Positions 13,101 to 23,097 of a DNA stretch of 64,000 nt are shown here, piece by piece. The stretch comes from Strigamia acuminata. Taxonomy: Eukaryota; Arthropoda; Chilopoda; Geophilomorpha; Linotaeniidae. The position numbers were made by a program, and so were the translations under genes. Below the pieces are notes generated by a model. It was not told the DNA's origin. It ran no database searches and saw nothing but the letters and a program-made list of their open reading frames with translations. The DNA is taken from NCBI GenBank assembly GCA_949358305.1, contig OX442314.1:22067060-22131059 (forward strand), written 5' to 3'. Each line of letters opens with the position of its first letter. Position 1 is the stretch's first letter.

Positions 13101-16100
13101 CAATTGGAAGTTCGAGCTGAAGCCGGATCTAACTTGTGTGTCAGCCATTTTGAATTTGCAAACTCCACTCCTGCTGAGGCTTCTGTTTTTTTGCAGATTT
13201 TGGTGATGGTTTCCTTTATGTAACTTAGCCAACATTTCATCTATTATTAATAAATAATTTGAGATCTAACTCGTGCACTCTCGTGTATACGGAATACAAG
13301 TAATATCACCCGTTGATGTCTGGTGTTTAACCTAGTGGTGAAACACAAAATTACTTACAATTTCAATTACCAGCCTAGAGTGAGGGTCCAGTTTTTTTGA
13401 ACTGGGTTGCCTAGCATTGCCTAGGCCGGTTATAGTCATTTTAGCGACGCTCATTTTAGCGATTTTTACCAAAAAAGTCACATTTTAGCGAACATGTCAT
13501 TTTAGCGACACAAAAACCTAGGTTTTAGCGACAAGCCGGCTCAAAAAAGTAGTTTTCATCAAAAAACCAGTAAGGTTAGGTTCGCGGGGGGTCAAGGGGG
13601 GGGGGCGCAGCCCCCCCTTGTTAGCCCTTCTTAGGAATTAAACCTAGGTTTTTGTGTCGCTAAAATGACATGTTCGCTAAAATGAAATCGCTAAAATGAT
13701 GTACATCCGCCTGCAACCTTTTAATTCTTTCGCTAATAAAATACTTCAGTTAACTCCAAAATCCCAAGCAAGCAACGCGCTTGACAAACAATATGGATGT
13801 CTTCCCCGATGGGAAGACATATTAGTTTGTGACTGTTTTTGGTGTCCCATTCTGTTGGTAGAAATACTAAAGACTGGTAAAAACAAAGTAAAAACAAAGA
13901 TTCTTTGTTTTGTTTTGTTTACAAGTGAGTAAAACCTGATTGTGCACGATGGTGAGTATATTGGCATGTTTCCAAGGGTCCATTGGTCGAAGTGTTGTCA
14001 GGTTATTGTGGTTGTTGCTTTTCATTTCTCCCCCGTAGGGGAATCCGTGACCATAATGAGCTATTGATTAAGATTGAATGAGTAAAGTTGGTGGGAAATG
14101 CGTGCACAGCAGAAAGCAAAGGTGGATCTTCAATAAAAGTGTAAAATAGAATTGATGGGGCCATTTTGATGGTGTCTTACGAGGATGTGTTGTTGGTGGA
14201 GTGAAAGAGGGAATGCAATTAAGTATTTGCCGTATTTCATCCTCCTTGTAAAACTTTGGGTGTGTAATTAAATTTTCAAAGTGCTTTCTACTAAGTCGTC
14301 TTCGCTCAACCTCTGGTTCGAGACAAGTGACAAATAGTTGCTTTCTGCTTTGCCAATTGAGTGGGTTTGAGATTAGTTCCGTTCCGTCGTTTTTCATTGA
14401 TTTTTTTTTTTTTTTTTTTCTTATACACATAATTTATTCTTTTGTCTTAATTTCGAGTTAAACTGGGAGAAAGTCTATTGGAATCCAAAACAAATTATAC
14501 TTTCTTTTTCTTTTTTTCTGGGGTAAATTTATTTTGTTGATGTTGTTGGCACTAGTAATTGGCAAAAGTCAATGCTTGCTAATTGGCTTTTAGTTCGTAA
14601 TTTAAGGAAAAAGTGAGAAATGTAATTAAAGAAATTTGATCGATATTTAGTTGGAGGATAGCGCCATCAGGCGACTGCCATTTACACGTAGAAATGTGAG
14701 AAATGTCCTCGTTATGAGGATTCCGCCGGGTTTAAAGGCTTAAATTGCTTAAAATGCTAATTTGAATGGGTGTAGATACTTAAAAATTGTATTTTATTTT
14801 TTTGGTAGGTTACGATGGCCCGTTGCAGTATTCGATGACCGGCGGAAACCCAGATGCCATGACAACAGTTCAAGTGATGCCTGCAGCGCCTGCGATGATC
14901 CAGTCACCCGTAAGTGGTGATTCGGAGGTGACATCTCAGGAGAAGAAAATGTCAGGTGGGTATTTGTGGTTTACCATTTCACTCAAGATTTCAATCAAGT
15001 TTAGGTTTAGTAAGTGCAGAGTTTGGTTTTTGTTGGCAAAATTGATTCGTGTCAGGTTTGAAGTGAATGACTTCTTATTTATATGCAACGATTCGGGGCA
15101 CGTTCTTGGCAACGCCGTCAACGGACAGATAGCAAGGGAACTTGGGATTTTCTCGGTCATATCTTACACTCAAGATCACTTGTGCCAGTGTCTTGAATTT
15201 TTTTTTTTTTTGGGAATGGGGTTGCTTGGTTGGATGGGTGGGGAAGGGGGGGGTTGTGTTGCTCGTTTTCCTTTCCAAGTTAGGATTTACAGTTGTGTGA
15301 AGATGGTAGATGGACGTTGTTGCGGCTTTGAAGTTTCTATTTGTGGCTTTTTCTTGTCAATAATCGAACTTTTTGCAGGTTGAGTTGTAATGGGAAAAGG
15401 TAGGACTTCATCTCGCAACTGTCATGTCATTTTTCTGCGATATTTGTTCGGACATAAAATGATTTTTTTTTTATTTTTTTTTTATTTTAAAATTAAATTG
15501 TGGCGAAATTGAAAAATTGATTGTTTAGTGGTTTTAAAAATGAGTATTTCGAGTTAAAAATGAAGTTAGGATTTTTGTTTTAAATTTATAAATCGTTTCA
15601 AAATTTTATTTTGGCTTTTCATGATTTGAAGTCCGAGACAAATTGTATTGCTTAATTTAATTTGTATCCGCTCATTTTTTTTTTTGTTTTGAGTGTGGAA
15701 AAATAAAACAATCAGTTTTAGTTATTGTTAGGGGGAATAACAAATAAATCCACTATTTCTGCCTGTTCCGCCAGACTCAGGTAGTCAATCATCACGAAGT
15801 GGAGCTCAGCACCCGATATTGAAACGTTAGCTACAGGTTTTTCCATTTTTTAAATTTGTTTTTCCTTTTTTTTTTTCGGAGAAAAAAAATGAAGGTCAAT
15901 ACTCGGTAACATCAGTGGATTTAACAGGTACTAACAGATGGTGAAGGGGGAAAAAATCAACTTCATAGCCGTGTTTGGTCGACCATATGGGTTGCTTGCG
16001 TGATGAAGACGAGCTGTGCTGTTGTCAAGGCAACGCATCATTTCGGATGTGTTGTTACGGTAAACCGTGACAAACTCACGAATAATGAATGTGACAAATT

Positions 16101-19100
16101 GCATTTAATTGACGGAAAGTGTAAATTTGCATGGATTGGCAAAATTGTTTTAATTTAAAAAAAAATTGTGATTGATTGATGGTGGTAAGTTGATGGATGG
16201 CGAAGCGAAGCAACAGCTGCGTGGAATATTTGGCGCATTTGGGTTTGGTTATTGAAGAATTTGTATTTTTTTTTTATTTATTATAATAAGGTGACGTATT
16301 GATATCGGAATGGAGTTTTTAATATATTTGCCATTTTTGACATAATTATATTGACATTTTGCGCAATTTTTCAAAAACCGAGGTGCAAAATTGATATCGT
16401 GCCATTGGATAAATTCGTCCTTTACCTGACTGCAGTTAAATGGAAAATTGTACGCATTCACGATTTTGTGGAGAATGAAATGAACTGACATTGATCATGT
16501 GCTTTGAAAGCAAAATCATGTCTTGTACTATCGGGCCAATTATTCATTCCGCATTGAGTGCCAACCTCGAAAAGAAAATTCTTTCATCCGCGAGAAGATT
16601 CGTTGAATTGTTGACCTTTTTTCCTAACCAATCATTCACCACTTTAAATACACTAAACTCATCGTTTCTTCCGAGTTCCGACGACAACAAACAGTCTTAT
16701 TTCACCACTTGTTCGGCTTCACTGCAACGTTCCCAACAAAATTAACCTAAAAGAATGATTTTATGGCAATCTAGGGTTTAGATTTCGATTAAAAACGACA
16801 TTTTTGGTGTTTTAAAAGTGGACAACGGGATTCCACAACAGCTCAGCTCGTTTTAAAACCTTGTTAGGTTTTAATTTTAATTTTTAGTAATTTATTACGT
16901 ACTGCACTAACGATATTTTTTTTTTTTTTTTTTTTTTTAATATGAATTAGAAACGGAACGACGAATGCAACAGTTAAACTTATCGGCGCGCATCGACTTC
17001 GACGAACTCGAAAGCCACATCTTACCAATTGAAAGGGACAACTCGACGCATAGCTCGCCGGACCTGATCGACTCACCTGACGTGACTGCATCAAGCAAGA
17101 ACCGCTTCACATCCACTTCACCGAACTCCGACAAATCGAAACGGCCGTCTAGCAGCGTAAGGGGGGCTGAGTTTTCCTCTCCTTCATTCCACTTCCCCAA
17201 AACGATAAAGTCTAACTGTTCAGCCCTGTCCATTAATTCCATCCACCTTCCCTACGCACTACTTCTGCCACAAAGCAAGAAAGATGAATTCGAATACCCC
17301 TCGTTTTACACAAACGCGTTCCCGCAAGTCAAAGAGCGAGAATTTCCTGCCGCTTATTCCTCGCGCGTGTTCTCCGTGCCCTTACCTTCGTTCACCTCCG
17401 ACACATTCTCGGTGACCCCCAACTGCCCTTCTAACGAACGCACATACACAGTAATCGAGCCTCCTCCGTCCATCCTTTCGAACGCACCTTCAATCGACGG
17501 CTCGTCCGATTATAGCCCGCCAAACTGGCCCACCGTACCCTCGGAAATTTCCCAAGTCCCGTCGACCGATCATTGCTCGAGTCCTTCGTATTACCCCAGC
17601 GTGCTGACGATTGAAAAACTTATTCATCAGGAAAGCATTTTTCCTTTCGTTTCCTCCGCTGACATGGAATTCCTCTCCTGCCGCTCTTCTAGCCGGTCAA
17701 AATCATACGATTCCCACCACAAAATTACGCCCAAAGAAACTAAATCGTACAATTCGGTCGAGGCTAAATGGAGTGTTTCGAGCAGTAACTCAACGCATTC
17801 GCAGACCATTGTCTCGGAGCGCGACAGACGCAAACACAGGCCAGACTCCTCCTTGTCCAATTGCAGTTCGAATTCGAAATTGTTAGCTCGTTATAAGGTG
17901 TACAATCCCGAAACGAAACAGTCGAACGTCCACTCCGAGCCCGTTTCGCGCATAGAAGTGGATCCGGTAGTTAATAGCAAGACCACCGGGTGTTCGAGTG
18001 CCCCTTCTAATTACGATGTGAAAGAGGATCCGCCCTCACTGTTACCCCGGTTGAGAAAAACGACTTCTAGGTGTGCGAAAATCGTTTTGAGCCCGCAATT
18101 GAAGCCCAAATATACCCCGTCTCGGTCGAAAATTGTGACAAAATTAATGCTCAATGCCAAGAAGAATTCGAGAATTCGATTATCCCAAAAAGCCGTACCG
18201 AAACCCACATTTTCGCGCTTGAAATACCCAACTTGCGGCCCAAAGTCCACTTGTTTGCACCCACAAAAACAGATTTTGCCGCCTTCCGGCTCGAAATCAC
18301 CTTGTGCACCATTAAAATGTCCGGCCAAGAGTCCCGGCGGTCCCGGTGCCAAGGGTTTAAAGATAAAAGCTCAAACCAAGACCCCCACAGCTAATAATAC
18401 ACTTTTGAATTCGAAAAAAAAATTCGAACCGCTTCGCTCCACGGTGCCACTCACGGTGGACAGTTGTGGCGTGTCGCCAGAATTAATCAAATGTTGCACG
18501 CCACGGGTGTGTAAGGAAACGTGCAAGTTAGAACGCGAGGTTTCTCCGGAATTAATCAAATGTTGCACGCCACGGGTCTGTAAAGAAACGTGCAAGTTAG
18601 AACGCGAGGTTTCTCCGGAATTAATCAAATGTTGTACGCCACGGGTCTGTAAGGAAATATGCAAGTTAGAACGCGGTGTTTCTCCAGAATTAATCAAAAG
18701 CTCTACGCCACGGGTCTATAAGGAAACGAGCAAGTTAGAACGCGGTGTTTCCCCAGAATTAATCAAAAGCTTTACGCCACGGGTCTGTAAGGAAACGAGC
18801 AAGTTAGAACGCGGTTTTTCCCCAGAATTAATCAAAAGCTTTACGCCACGGGTCTGTAAGGAAACGAGCAAGTTAGAACGCGGTGTTTCCCCAGAATTAA
18901 TCAAAAGCTTTACGCCACGGGTCTGTAAAGAAACGAGCAAGTTAGAACGCGATGTTTCCCTAGAATTAATCAAATGTTCTACGCCACGGGTCTGTAAGGA
19001 AACGAGCAAGTTAGAAAGTGGTGTTTCCCCGGAATTAAAAAAAAGGAGTACGCCACGGTCCGGTAAGAAGACCAGTAAGTCAGAACGTGGTGTTTCCTCA

Positions 19101-21638
19101 GAATTAAAGAAAAGCTGTACGCCACGGGCCGCTAAGAAGACCAATAAGTCAGTTTGTGGTTCCTCATACGCTCGGAAGGGGATTTTTAACCGACAATCCT
19201 CGGACTCGAGCGCTACCGGTAGCACTAATTTCGTCGGTCGACTTTTCCGTGACGCATCGGAGTCAACACTGGACTTGACGTTAAATGAAAGCCGAAAATC
19301 GTCGCAAACGACCGTTTCCACTCCGTTTGCGGGAAAATTTGAACGCAGCTCGTCACCAACGACTCAGACCGCACCGATCGCGACTTACGTGAATATGTTT
19401 AAACAAACGACGAATTGCAGCGACGGTTTTAACCGGTCCCAAAACGAAATAAATTCGCCGCGCAGTTCCGGGTTCGTGAGAGTCAAGTCCAGTTTTGGTG
19501 TCCCGAACTCGGACCAATCCAGGCAAAGCAGTCCGCGGACTTCGACCGAATGCTCGGAACACGAAACAACGGATAGAAGCGGCATTCCGTCGAGACACGG
19601 CTCGAAACGACACAAAAAATCGCACGACTCCGTTGTTACAACTTCGACGCTGGATTGTTTCAGTAACCCAACTTTGGCAACCGACACAACATTTGGACAG
19701 CCCAAGGAAGTTGTCGGTTTCTCAAGCGATTCGAATTCCCGGCCAACTGAAACGCAAGCTGGGAAAAACTTGCGCAGACCGTGCGGCGCACCGCAGAAAC
19801 GGTCAGCAATTCCACGACTGATTAAAGCGCATTTTAATTTTTCAAAAACACTCCCCACTTGTGTAAAGGGGGATCAAAATGATAATACATTTGTTCACAA
19901 TAGCGTTGAAGTGGCTTCGAATTATTCTGGCGTGACTTCGAATCATTCCGGCGCGACTTCGAATCATTCCGGCGCGACTTCGAATCGTTCCGGCGCGATT
20001 TCGAATCATTACGGCGCGATTTCGAATCATTACGGCGCGATTTCGAATCATTACGGCGCGATTTCGAATCATTCCTGTGCGACTTCGAATCATTCTTCTG
20101 GCTCTGAGTATTGTACTTGTGTTTCCACTTGCTCTTCCTCGCTTTCCTATCACACCTGCAGTATGACTGAGTGTTATAGTATGTTTTATTTGGTTTGATT
20201 TAATTGAATTAGTTTGTTTGTAATGACTGTAAAACTATTTATTTATTTTATTTATTTTTTTTTTATTATTTAATAATTTGGAAGTTGAATAAATGAAGTT
20301 TACAATTTTATTTTTGTGTTTTTATTTTAGAGTTCGATGGAAGAAGGTGGTGATGCAAGTAAAAGTAACAGCAGCAATGTGATTCCAGGTGATAAGTTGG
20401 AGAATTTGTCCAGTTTCGTGGTGGAACCAGCTCCACAAGGATCGCTCCTTAAGTGTCGTATCACGCGTGATCGTAAAGGAATGGATCGAGGTCTTTTCCC
20501 AACTTATTATCTTCATTTGGAGAAGGAGGATGGCAAAAGGGTATTTCGACAAAATGTACAATTGCGTTCAATTGTTTTGCTCACGATTTGTTGTTCTACA
20601 ATAGGTGTTTCTTTTGGCTGCTCGAAAACGGAAGAAAAGCACTACGTCGAATTACTTAATATCAACTGATCCGACGGATTTGAGTCGAAGTGGGGACTCG
20701 TTTATGGGGAAGTTGAGGTAAAATAGAATAAAAATGTTTTTGGTTTTTAAAAATATTAATTTTGTGATTTAAATTCTAGGTCGAATTTAATCGGAACTCA
20801 ATTTACGCTTTTCGACGGTGGTGCGAATCCTAGAAAAGGCCTGGCTGCTAGCGACAGAAACAATGCTCGTCAGGAACTAGCTGCTGTGATCTATGTATGT
20901 CTATAAGTAGCATTGCAATGGAGAGGAGAAAAGTGTGTAACAAAACGAATTTTTTTTTTTGCAGGAAACCAATGTGTTGGGTTTTAAAGGACCAAGAAAG
21001 ATGACTATTGTTTTACCAGGAATGACTGTTGATAATCACAGGGTTGATATGCAAATTAATGTGGTTAGAATCATTTATTAGTGTTGTTCTAGTTTGGAAG
21101 ATTTGTTAATATTTGTTATTTGTTTTTATAGGACGGTGATGGACTTCTAGAGAGGTGGAAAGTTAATAATATGGATAACTTAATCCAACTTCATAATAAA
21201 ACACCAGTATGGAACGAAGGTAACATCTACAGCTTGTGTAATGAAATAATTTGATTAATTTATTTTGTTTGTAGAAACACAATCGTATGTTTTGAATTTT
21301 GGAGGGCGAGTGACGCATGCATCGGTGAAAAACTTTCAAGTTGTTCACGACAACGATGGTATACATTATTTATTTAAACCATTTAAACGAGTAAAAATTA
21401 GTTTACACTCTTGTAAATGAATTACACGCGTTTATACTCGTTTAAAGGACAGTTATGTTTGTTTTATATATTTTTTTAATTTTGAACTTTAAATTTATTT
21501 CCAGTTGACTACATAGTAATGCAGTTTGGCCGAGTAGCCGAAGATGTATTTACTATGGACTTTCGTTTTCCAATGTGTGCTCTTCAGGCTTTTGGAATTG
21601 CTTTGAGCAGTTTTGATAGCAAGTTAGCATGCGAGTGA
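4004..21638 (+). CDS. Tubby-family protein (TULP3 / king tubby type), canonical splice form, 5' partial
   Basis: Exons: 4004-4157, 14809-14955, 16951-17156, 20331-20540, 20605-20717, 20780-20894, 20965-21060, 21132-21219, 21275-21358, 21505-21638. All junctions keep phase and give 448 residues plus the unseen start, near the usual 440-510. Tubby proteins use a C-terminal barrel to hold PI(4,5)P2 and an N-terminal helix to bind IFT-A, carrying receptors into cilia. The visible N-terminus has the IFT-A-type helix [11 protein letters not shown]. The C-terminal domain starts near FVVEPAPQG and contains [23 protein letters not shown], the GKLRSN phosphoinositide-binding Lys and Arg (Arg split by an intron), [25 protein letters not shown] and the terminal signature [16 protein letters not shown] before TGA. 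The motif NLHGYDGP resembles vertebrate TULP3. The second intron of the visible set is 10.6 kb, while the domain exons are packed into 1.3 kb. The donor after 21060 (GTGGTT) is weak. Confidence 0.95.
5534..5650. repeat. Dispersed repeat, copy 1
   Basis: This shares a long interrupted match with 13292-13402, including GTTGATGTCTGGTGTTT, ACCTAGTGG, AAATTACT, then AGAGTGAGGGTCCAGTTTTTT. Both copies are in the same orientation inside one intron. No coding capacity or terminal repeat was seen. It is probably an old interspersed element of unknown class. Confidence 0.7.
7888..8083. mobile_element. MITE-like inverted-repeat element
   Basis: Two arms of 17 bases match as inverted repeats with one mismatch: 7902-7918 (CTCGGACTCAGAGTAGT) and 8052-8068. 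A looser continuation outwards (A-rich with CGAAAAG against CGTTTC) gives terminal repeats of about 30 bases around a spacer of about 130 bases with no coding content. GTTCGACTAC just inside the right arm resembles a Pol III B box, but no tRNA fold forms around it. The size and form suit a non-autonomous DNA transposon. No target-site duplication was identified. Confidence 0.5.
13292..13402. repeat. Dispersed repeat, copy 2
   Basis: This is the partner of 5534-5650, with the same order of conserved blocks from ATACAAGTA to GAGTGAGGGTCCAGTTTTTT. It ends about 35 bases before the foldback element at 13437, so the two may have inserted close together or belong to one larger element. Confidence 0.7.
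13437..13699. mobile_element. Foldback element with 45-base perfect inverted arms
   Basis: The arm at 13481-13525 is the exact reverse complement of 13640-13684. An outer pair, 13451-13465 and 13685-13699, matches over 15 bases, with 15 extra bases on the left. The arms are built from repeats of CATTTTAGCGA. The centre contains a G-run facing a C-run (about 13593-13618), which can itself pair. No coding capacity was seen. The form is that of a foldback-type or hairpin MITE. Confidence 0.8.
14809..14955 (+). CDS. Tubby exon linking the N-terminal helix to the middle region
   Basis: The acceptor is TTGGTAG and the donor GTGGGT. The exon enters with two bases completing Gly and leaves in phase 1. 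It encodes [12 protein letters not shown] and a low-complexity linker ending QEKKMS. The junction with the previous exon recreates NLHGYDGP, similar to the corresponding part of TULP3. Its phase-1 end fits the exon at 16951 but not the one at 20331, so the 16951 exon is needed in every coding transcript. Confidence 0.85.
14956..16950 (+). other. Tubby intron, no further feature
   Basis: This intron is AT-rich and ends in a pure T run (about 16917-16938) that serves as polypyrimidine tract for the acceptor GAATTAG at 16950. A Ser-rich open frame lies at 16491-16745. It is not in phase with any neighbouring exon, and I see no reason to call it a gene. Confidence 0.6.
16951..20198 (+). CDS. Alternative terminal exon of tubby: long Ser/Pro-rich tail replacing the Tubby domain
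   Basis: Seen: after the acceptor at 16950 the frame (E-T-E-R-R, then Met at 16965) runs open to a TGA at 20196-20198. It joins in phase to 14809-14955. In the canonical form the exon stops at 17156, before GTAAGG. If that donor is ignored, 1,013 further residues follow. The tail is rich in Ser, Thr, Pro, Lys and Arg and has no recognised domain. It holds ten 23-residue repeats (18471-19160) and about nine 7-residue repeats (19914-20102). SGIP near 19578 and SAIP near 19803, both in basic surroundings, fit the SxIP motif that binds microtubule plus-end protein EB1. The exon is visibly richer in G+C than its flanks, as coding DNA should be. An AATAAA at 20288-20293 could end the transcript. 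Inferred product: an IFT-A-binding protein without the phosphoinositide-binding domain. Alternatively, it belongs to a separate gene or an ORF-bearing insertion in the intron. Confidence 0.75.
18471..19160 (+). repeat. Ten tandem 69-base (23-residue) coding repeats
   Basis: Ten exact-length units follow the pattern VSPELIKxxTPRVxKETxKLERx. Units 1-3 carry four or five Cys ([12 protein letters not shown]). Units 4-8 have lost most of them to Ser or Phe. Units 9-10 are diverged and more basic ([18 protein letters not shown]). No unit contains an indel, so the frame is kept. Each unit has a TPR-like proline-directed site that could be phosphorylated. Confidence 0.95.
19914..20102 (+). repeat. 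About nine tandem 21-base (7-residue) coding repeats
   Basis: Seven-residue units follow TSNHSGA or ISNHYGA, in the last 100 codons of the alternative tubby terminal exon. The flanking sequence ends in a Cys/Ser-rich C-terminus. His and Asn recur every seven residues. The array keeps frame. Confidence 0.95.
20288..20293 (+). promoter_or_regulatory. Candidate polyadenylation signal for the alternative tubby transcript
   Basis: AATAAA lies 90 bases after the stop of the long exon and 37 bases before the acceptor AG of the next canonical exon. Its use would give a truncated, stable mRNA ending with the 1,013-residue tail. The region is AT-rich, so the hexamer alone is weak. Its position is the argument. 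Confidence 0.5.
20331..21638 (+). CDS. Tubby domain exons (seven exons)
   Basis: The seven short exons have introns of about 60-150 bases: 20331-20540, 20605-20717, 20780-20894, 20965-21060, 21132-21219, 21275-21358, 21505-21638. They encode the whole beta-barrel with its central helix. The Lys and Arg of GKLR, which bind the phosphates of PI(4,5)P2 in mouse tubby, are kept. The insert after PGMTVDNH is near normal length. The final residues LACE are the invariant end of the family, so the 3' end is complete. The first exon adds a Ser-rich linker (SSMEEGG) before the domain. Confidence 0.97.
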
Positions 21639-22664
21639 ACTTAGGAACAACAACTAAAGTAATTAAAAAGGTGTTTTCGAGAACTAATACCCACTATGTC
21701 AATTTTTATGCAATGCAACCAAAAACAAAATGAATTTCATGCAAAGTGAAATCGTGCACTTGTGTTGTCACCACAGACCGATATATGCGTGTCTCCAAGT
21801 ACAACTTTAAATCCTTTTGTACATTAAGTGGATTGTTTACTGTGTTTTTCAGCATTTGAAGATGAATGACGCTTTTTTTCTTCTTTATTTTTGTTTGTTT
21901 GTGTGTCTCTTATTTTATTTTAATTTTTTTTTAATTTTTTTTAATTTTTTTTTTATTTTTATTTATTTATTTTTCTTTTTTGAATTAATCGTTTACTGAT
22001 TCAGTTTGGAATTTCTTTGCTCGCAGACATTTTGTGTCTGAATTTTATGGATGATAATCCTTTTGGAGATACTATAAAATTGTCATAATTTGTAAACTGA
22101 ACGAGTCAGATGGAAAATTTTCTCTATTTTTCTAAGAAAAACTTTTAATTCAGATGACACCCACCATGTAAATTTATTGCAGTTACTTAATGCAACAATT
22201 TTTGTGCACTATGTACATTTATTGCAATTTTTGTTAGATGATTATTGTGTTTAGAAAAAAAAAATGTTGTTTACAGTTTAGAAAAATTTTTATGTTATTT
22301 ATACATAGAAATGTATGTAACATCATGAGAAACAAGATTTTTGTTACAATTTCCGTTCGTTCAAGGTTGTAACTTTGCGTTTCCAAATTGGTTTGTACCA
22401 TGCTTTCTCTCGCAATGATTTTACTCTCTTACGTGTATTGTTGATTGATTAAAATATTTTTGGATTTTACGTCCAACCCGGAATTAACTAAAGTATTCAA
22501 ACATTTTTTGAGGTGAGTTTTGTACTTAAATATATCTTGGTTGTGGTATTTTAGAGGAAAAAAACGGGTCTCTGTCACCGACAGCTAAGTTTTCAGTGAA
22601 AGGCAGGTGGTAGATGCTTTTACGGTTAAAAATCCATTTTCTTACACATGGGAGATAAAATAAA
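21639..22664 (+). promoter_or_regulatory. Probable tubby 3' UTR with polyadenylation signal at its end
   Basis: This is AT-rich, non-coding sequence after the tubby stop. A clear AATAAA stands at 22659-22664 (GATAAAATAAAG). The UTR length is inferred, and earlier cleavage is possible. The gene converges on the minus-strand Cys-rich cluster, whose first stop is at 23098. Confidence 0.45.
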
Positions 22665-23097
22665 GTTGTAAAATGAAAAAATATCATTCAAACAGTAAAT
22701 TTTGCTTCAAATTCACACTCATCTCGCTGTGTTTTGCAGTGAAGCGATTTTGCGTGAGAGAATTCAGTTTGCTACACTTTGATTACCATTAAAAGGTTGC
22801 AACTATTTCAAAAACCGATTAGCATAAATTCTAGAAAATTCAATTTTTTATTTTTTACAGTTGCATTAATAAATTCGGACATTAAAATTTTTAAAAACTT
22901 ACTACAGAAAATAATAAACGTTACATACATCAAGGTTAAATAAAATATTAAAAAATGATTTAAAACGAGAGTTCATATAATGAAGCGTTGCAATTCAACC
23001 TTATTTAACCGAATCACGATGTTTAGGGTTGTGAATGTGGAGTAAAAGTTGATTCCGAACTGTTGTCAAAAACAACAGGTATACCGGTATTGCCTTC

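Larger units (their letters stand above)
4158..14808 (+). other. Long tubby intron, no exon recognised inside
   Basis: The flanking exons join in phase (Gly split G|GT), so no extra exon is required. The intron is mostly AT-rich. It holds a MITE-like inverted-repeat element (7888-8083), two copies of a dispersed repeat (about 5534-5650 and 13292-13402), a foldback element (13437-13699), a TATA microsatellite (7313-7330) and several poly-T runs. Open frames at 8878-9132, 11829-12356 and 14068-14430 show no family similarity, and I take them as chance. Confidence 0.6.

Noticed and set aside
16491-16745. Ser-rich 84-codon open frame upstream of the large tubby exon
   Set aside because: No splice sites put it in phase with neighbouring exons, and there is no family similarity.
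18371-19321. Long minus-strand open frames opposite the 23-residue repeats
   Set aside because: They mirror the repeat unit, which happens to lack stops in that antisense frame. The plus strand has splice phase and unrepeated coding flanks.
19353-20153. Further minus-strand open frames opposite the tubby tail
   Set aside because: Shadows of the G+C-rich coding exon and the 7-residue repeat. No start, splice or family evidence.
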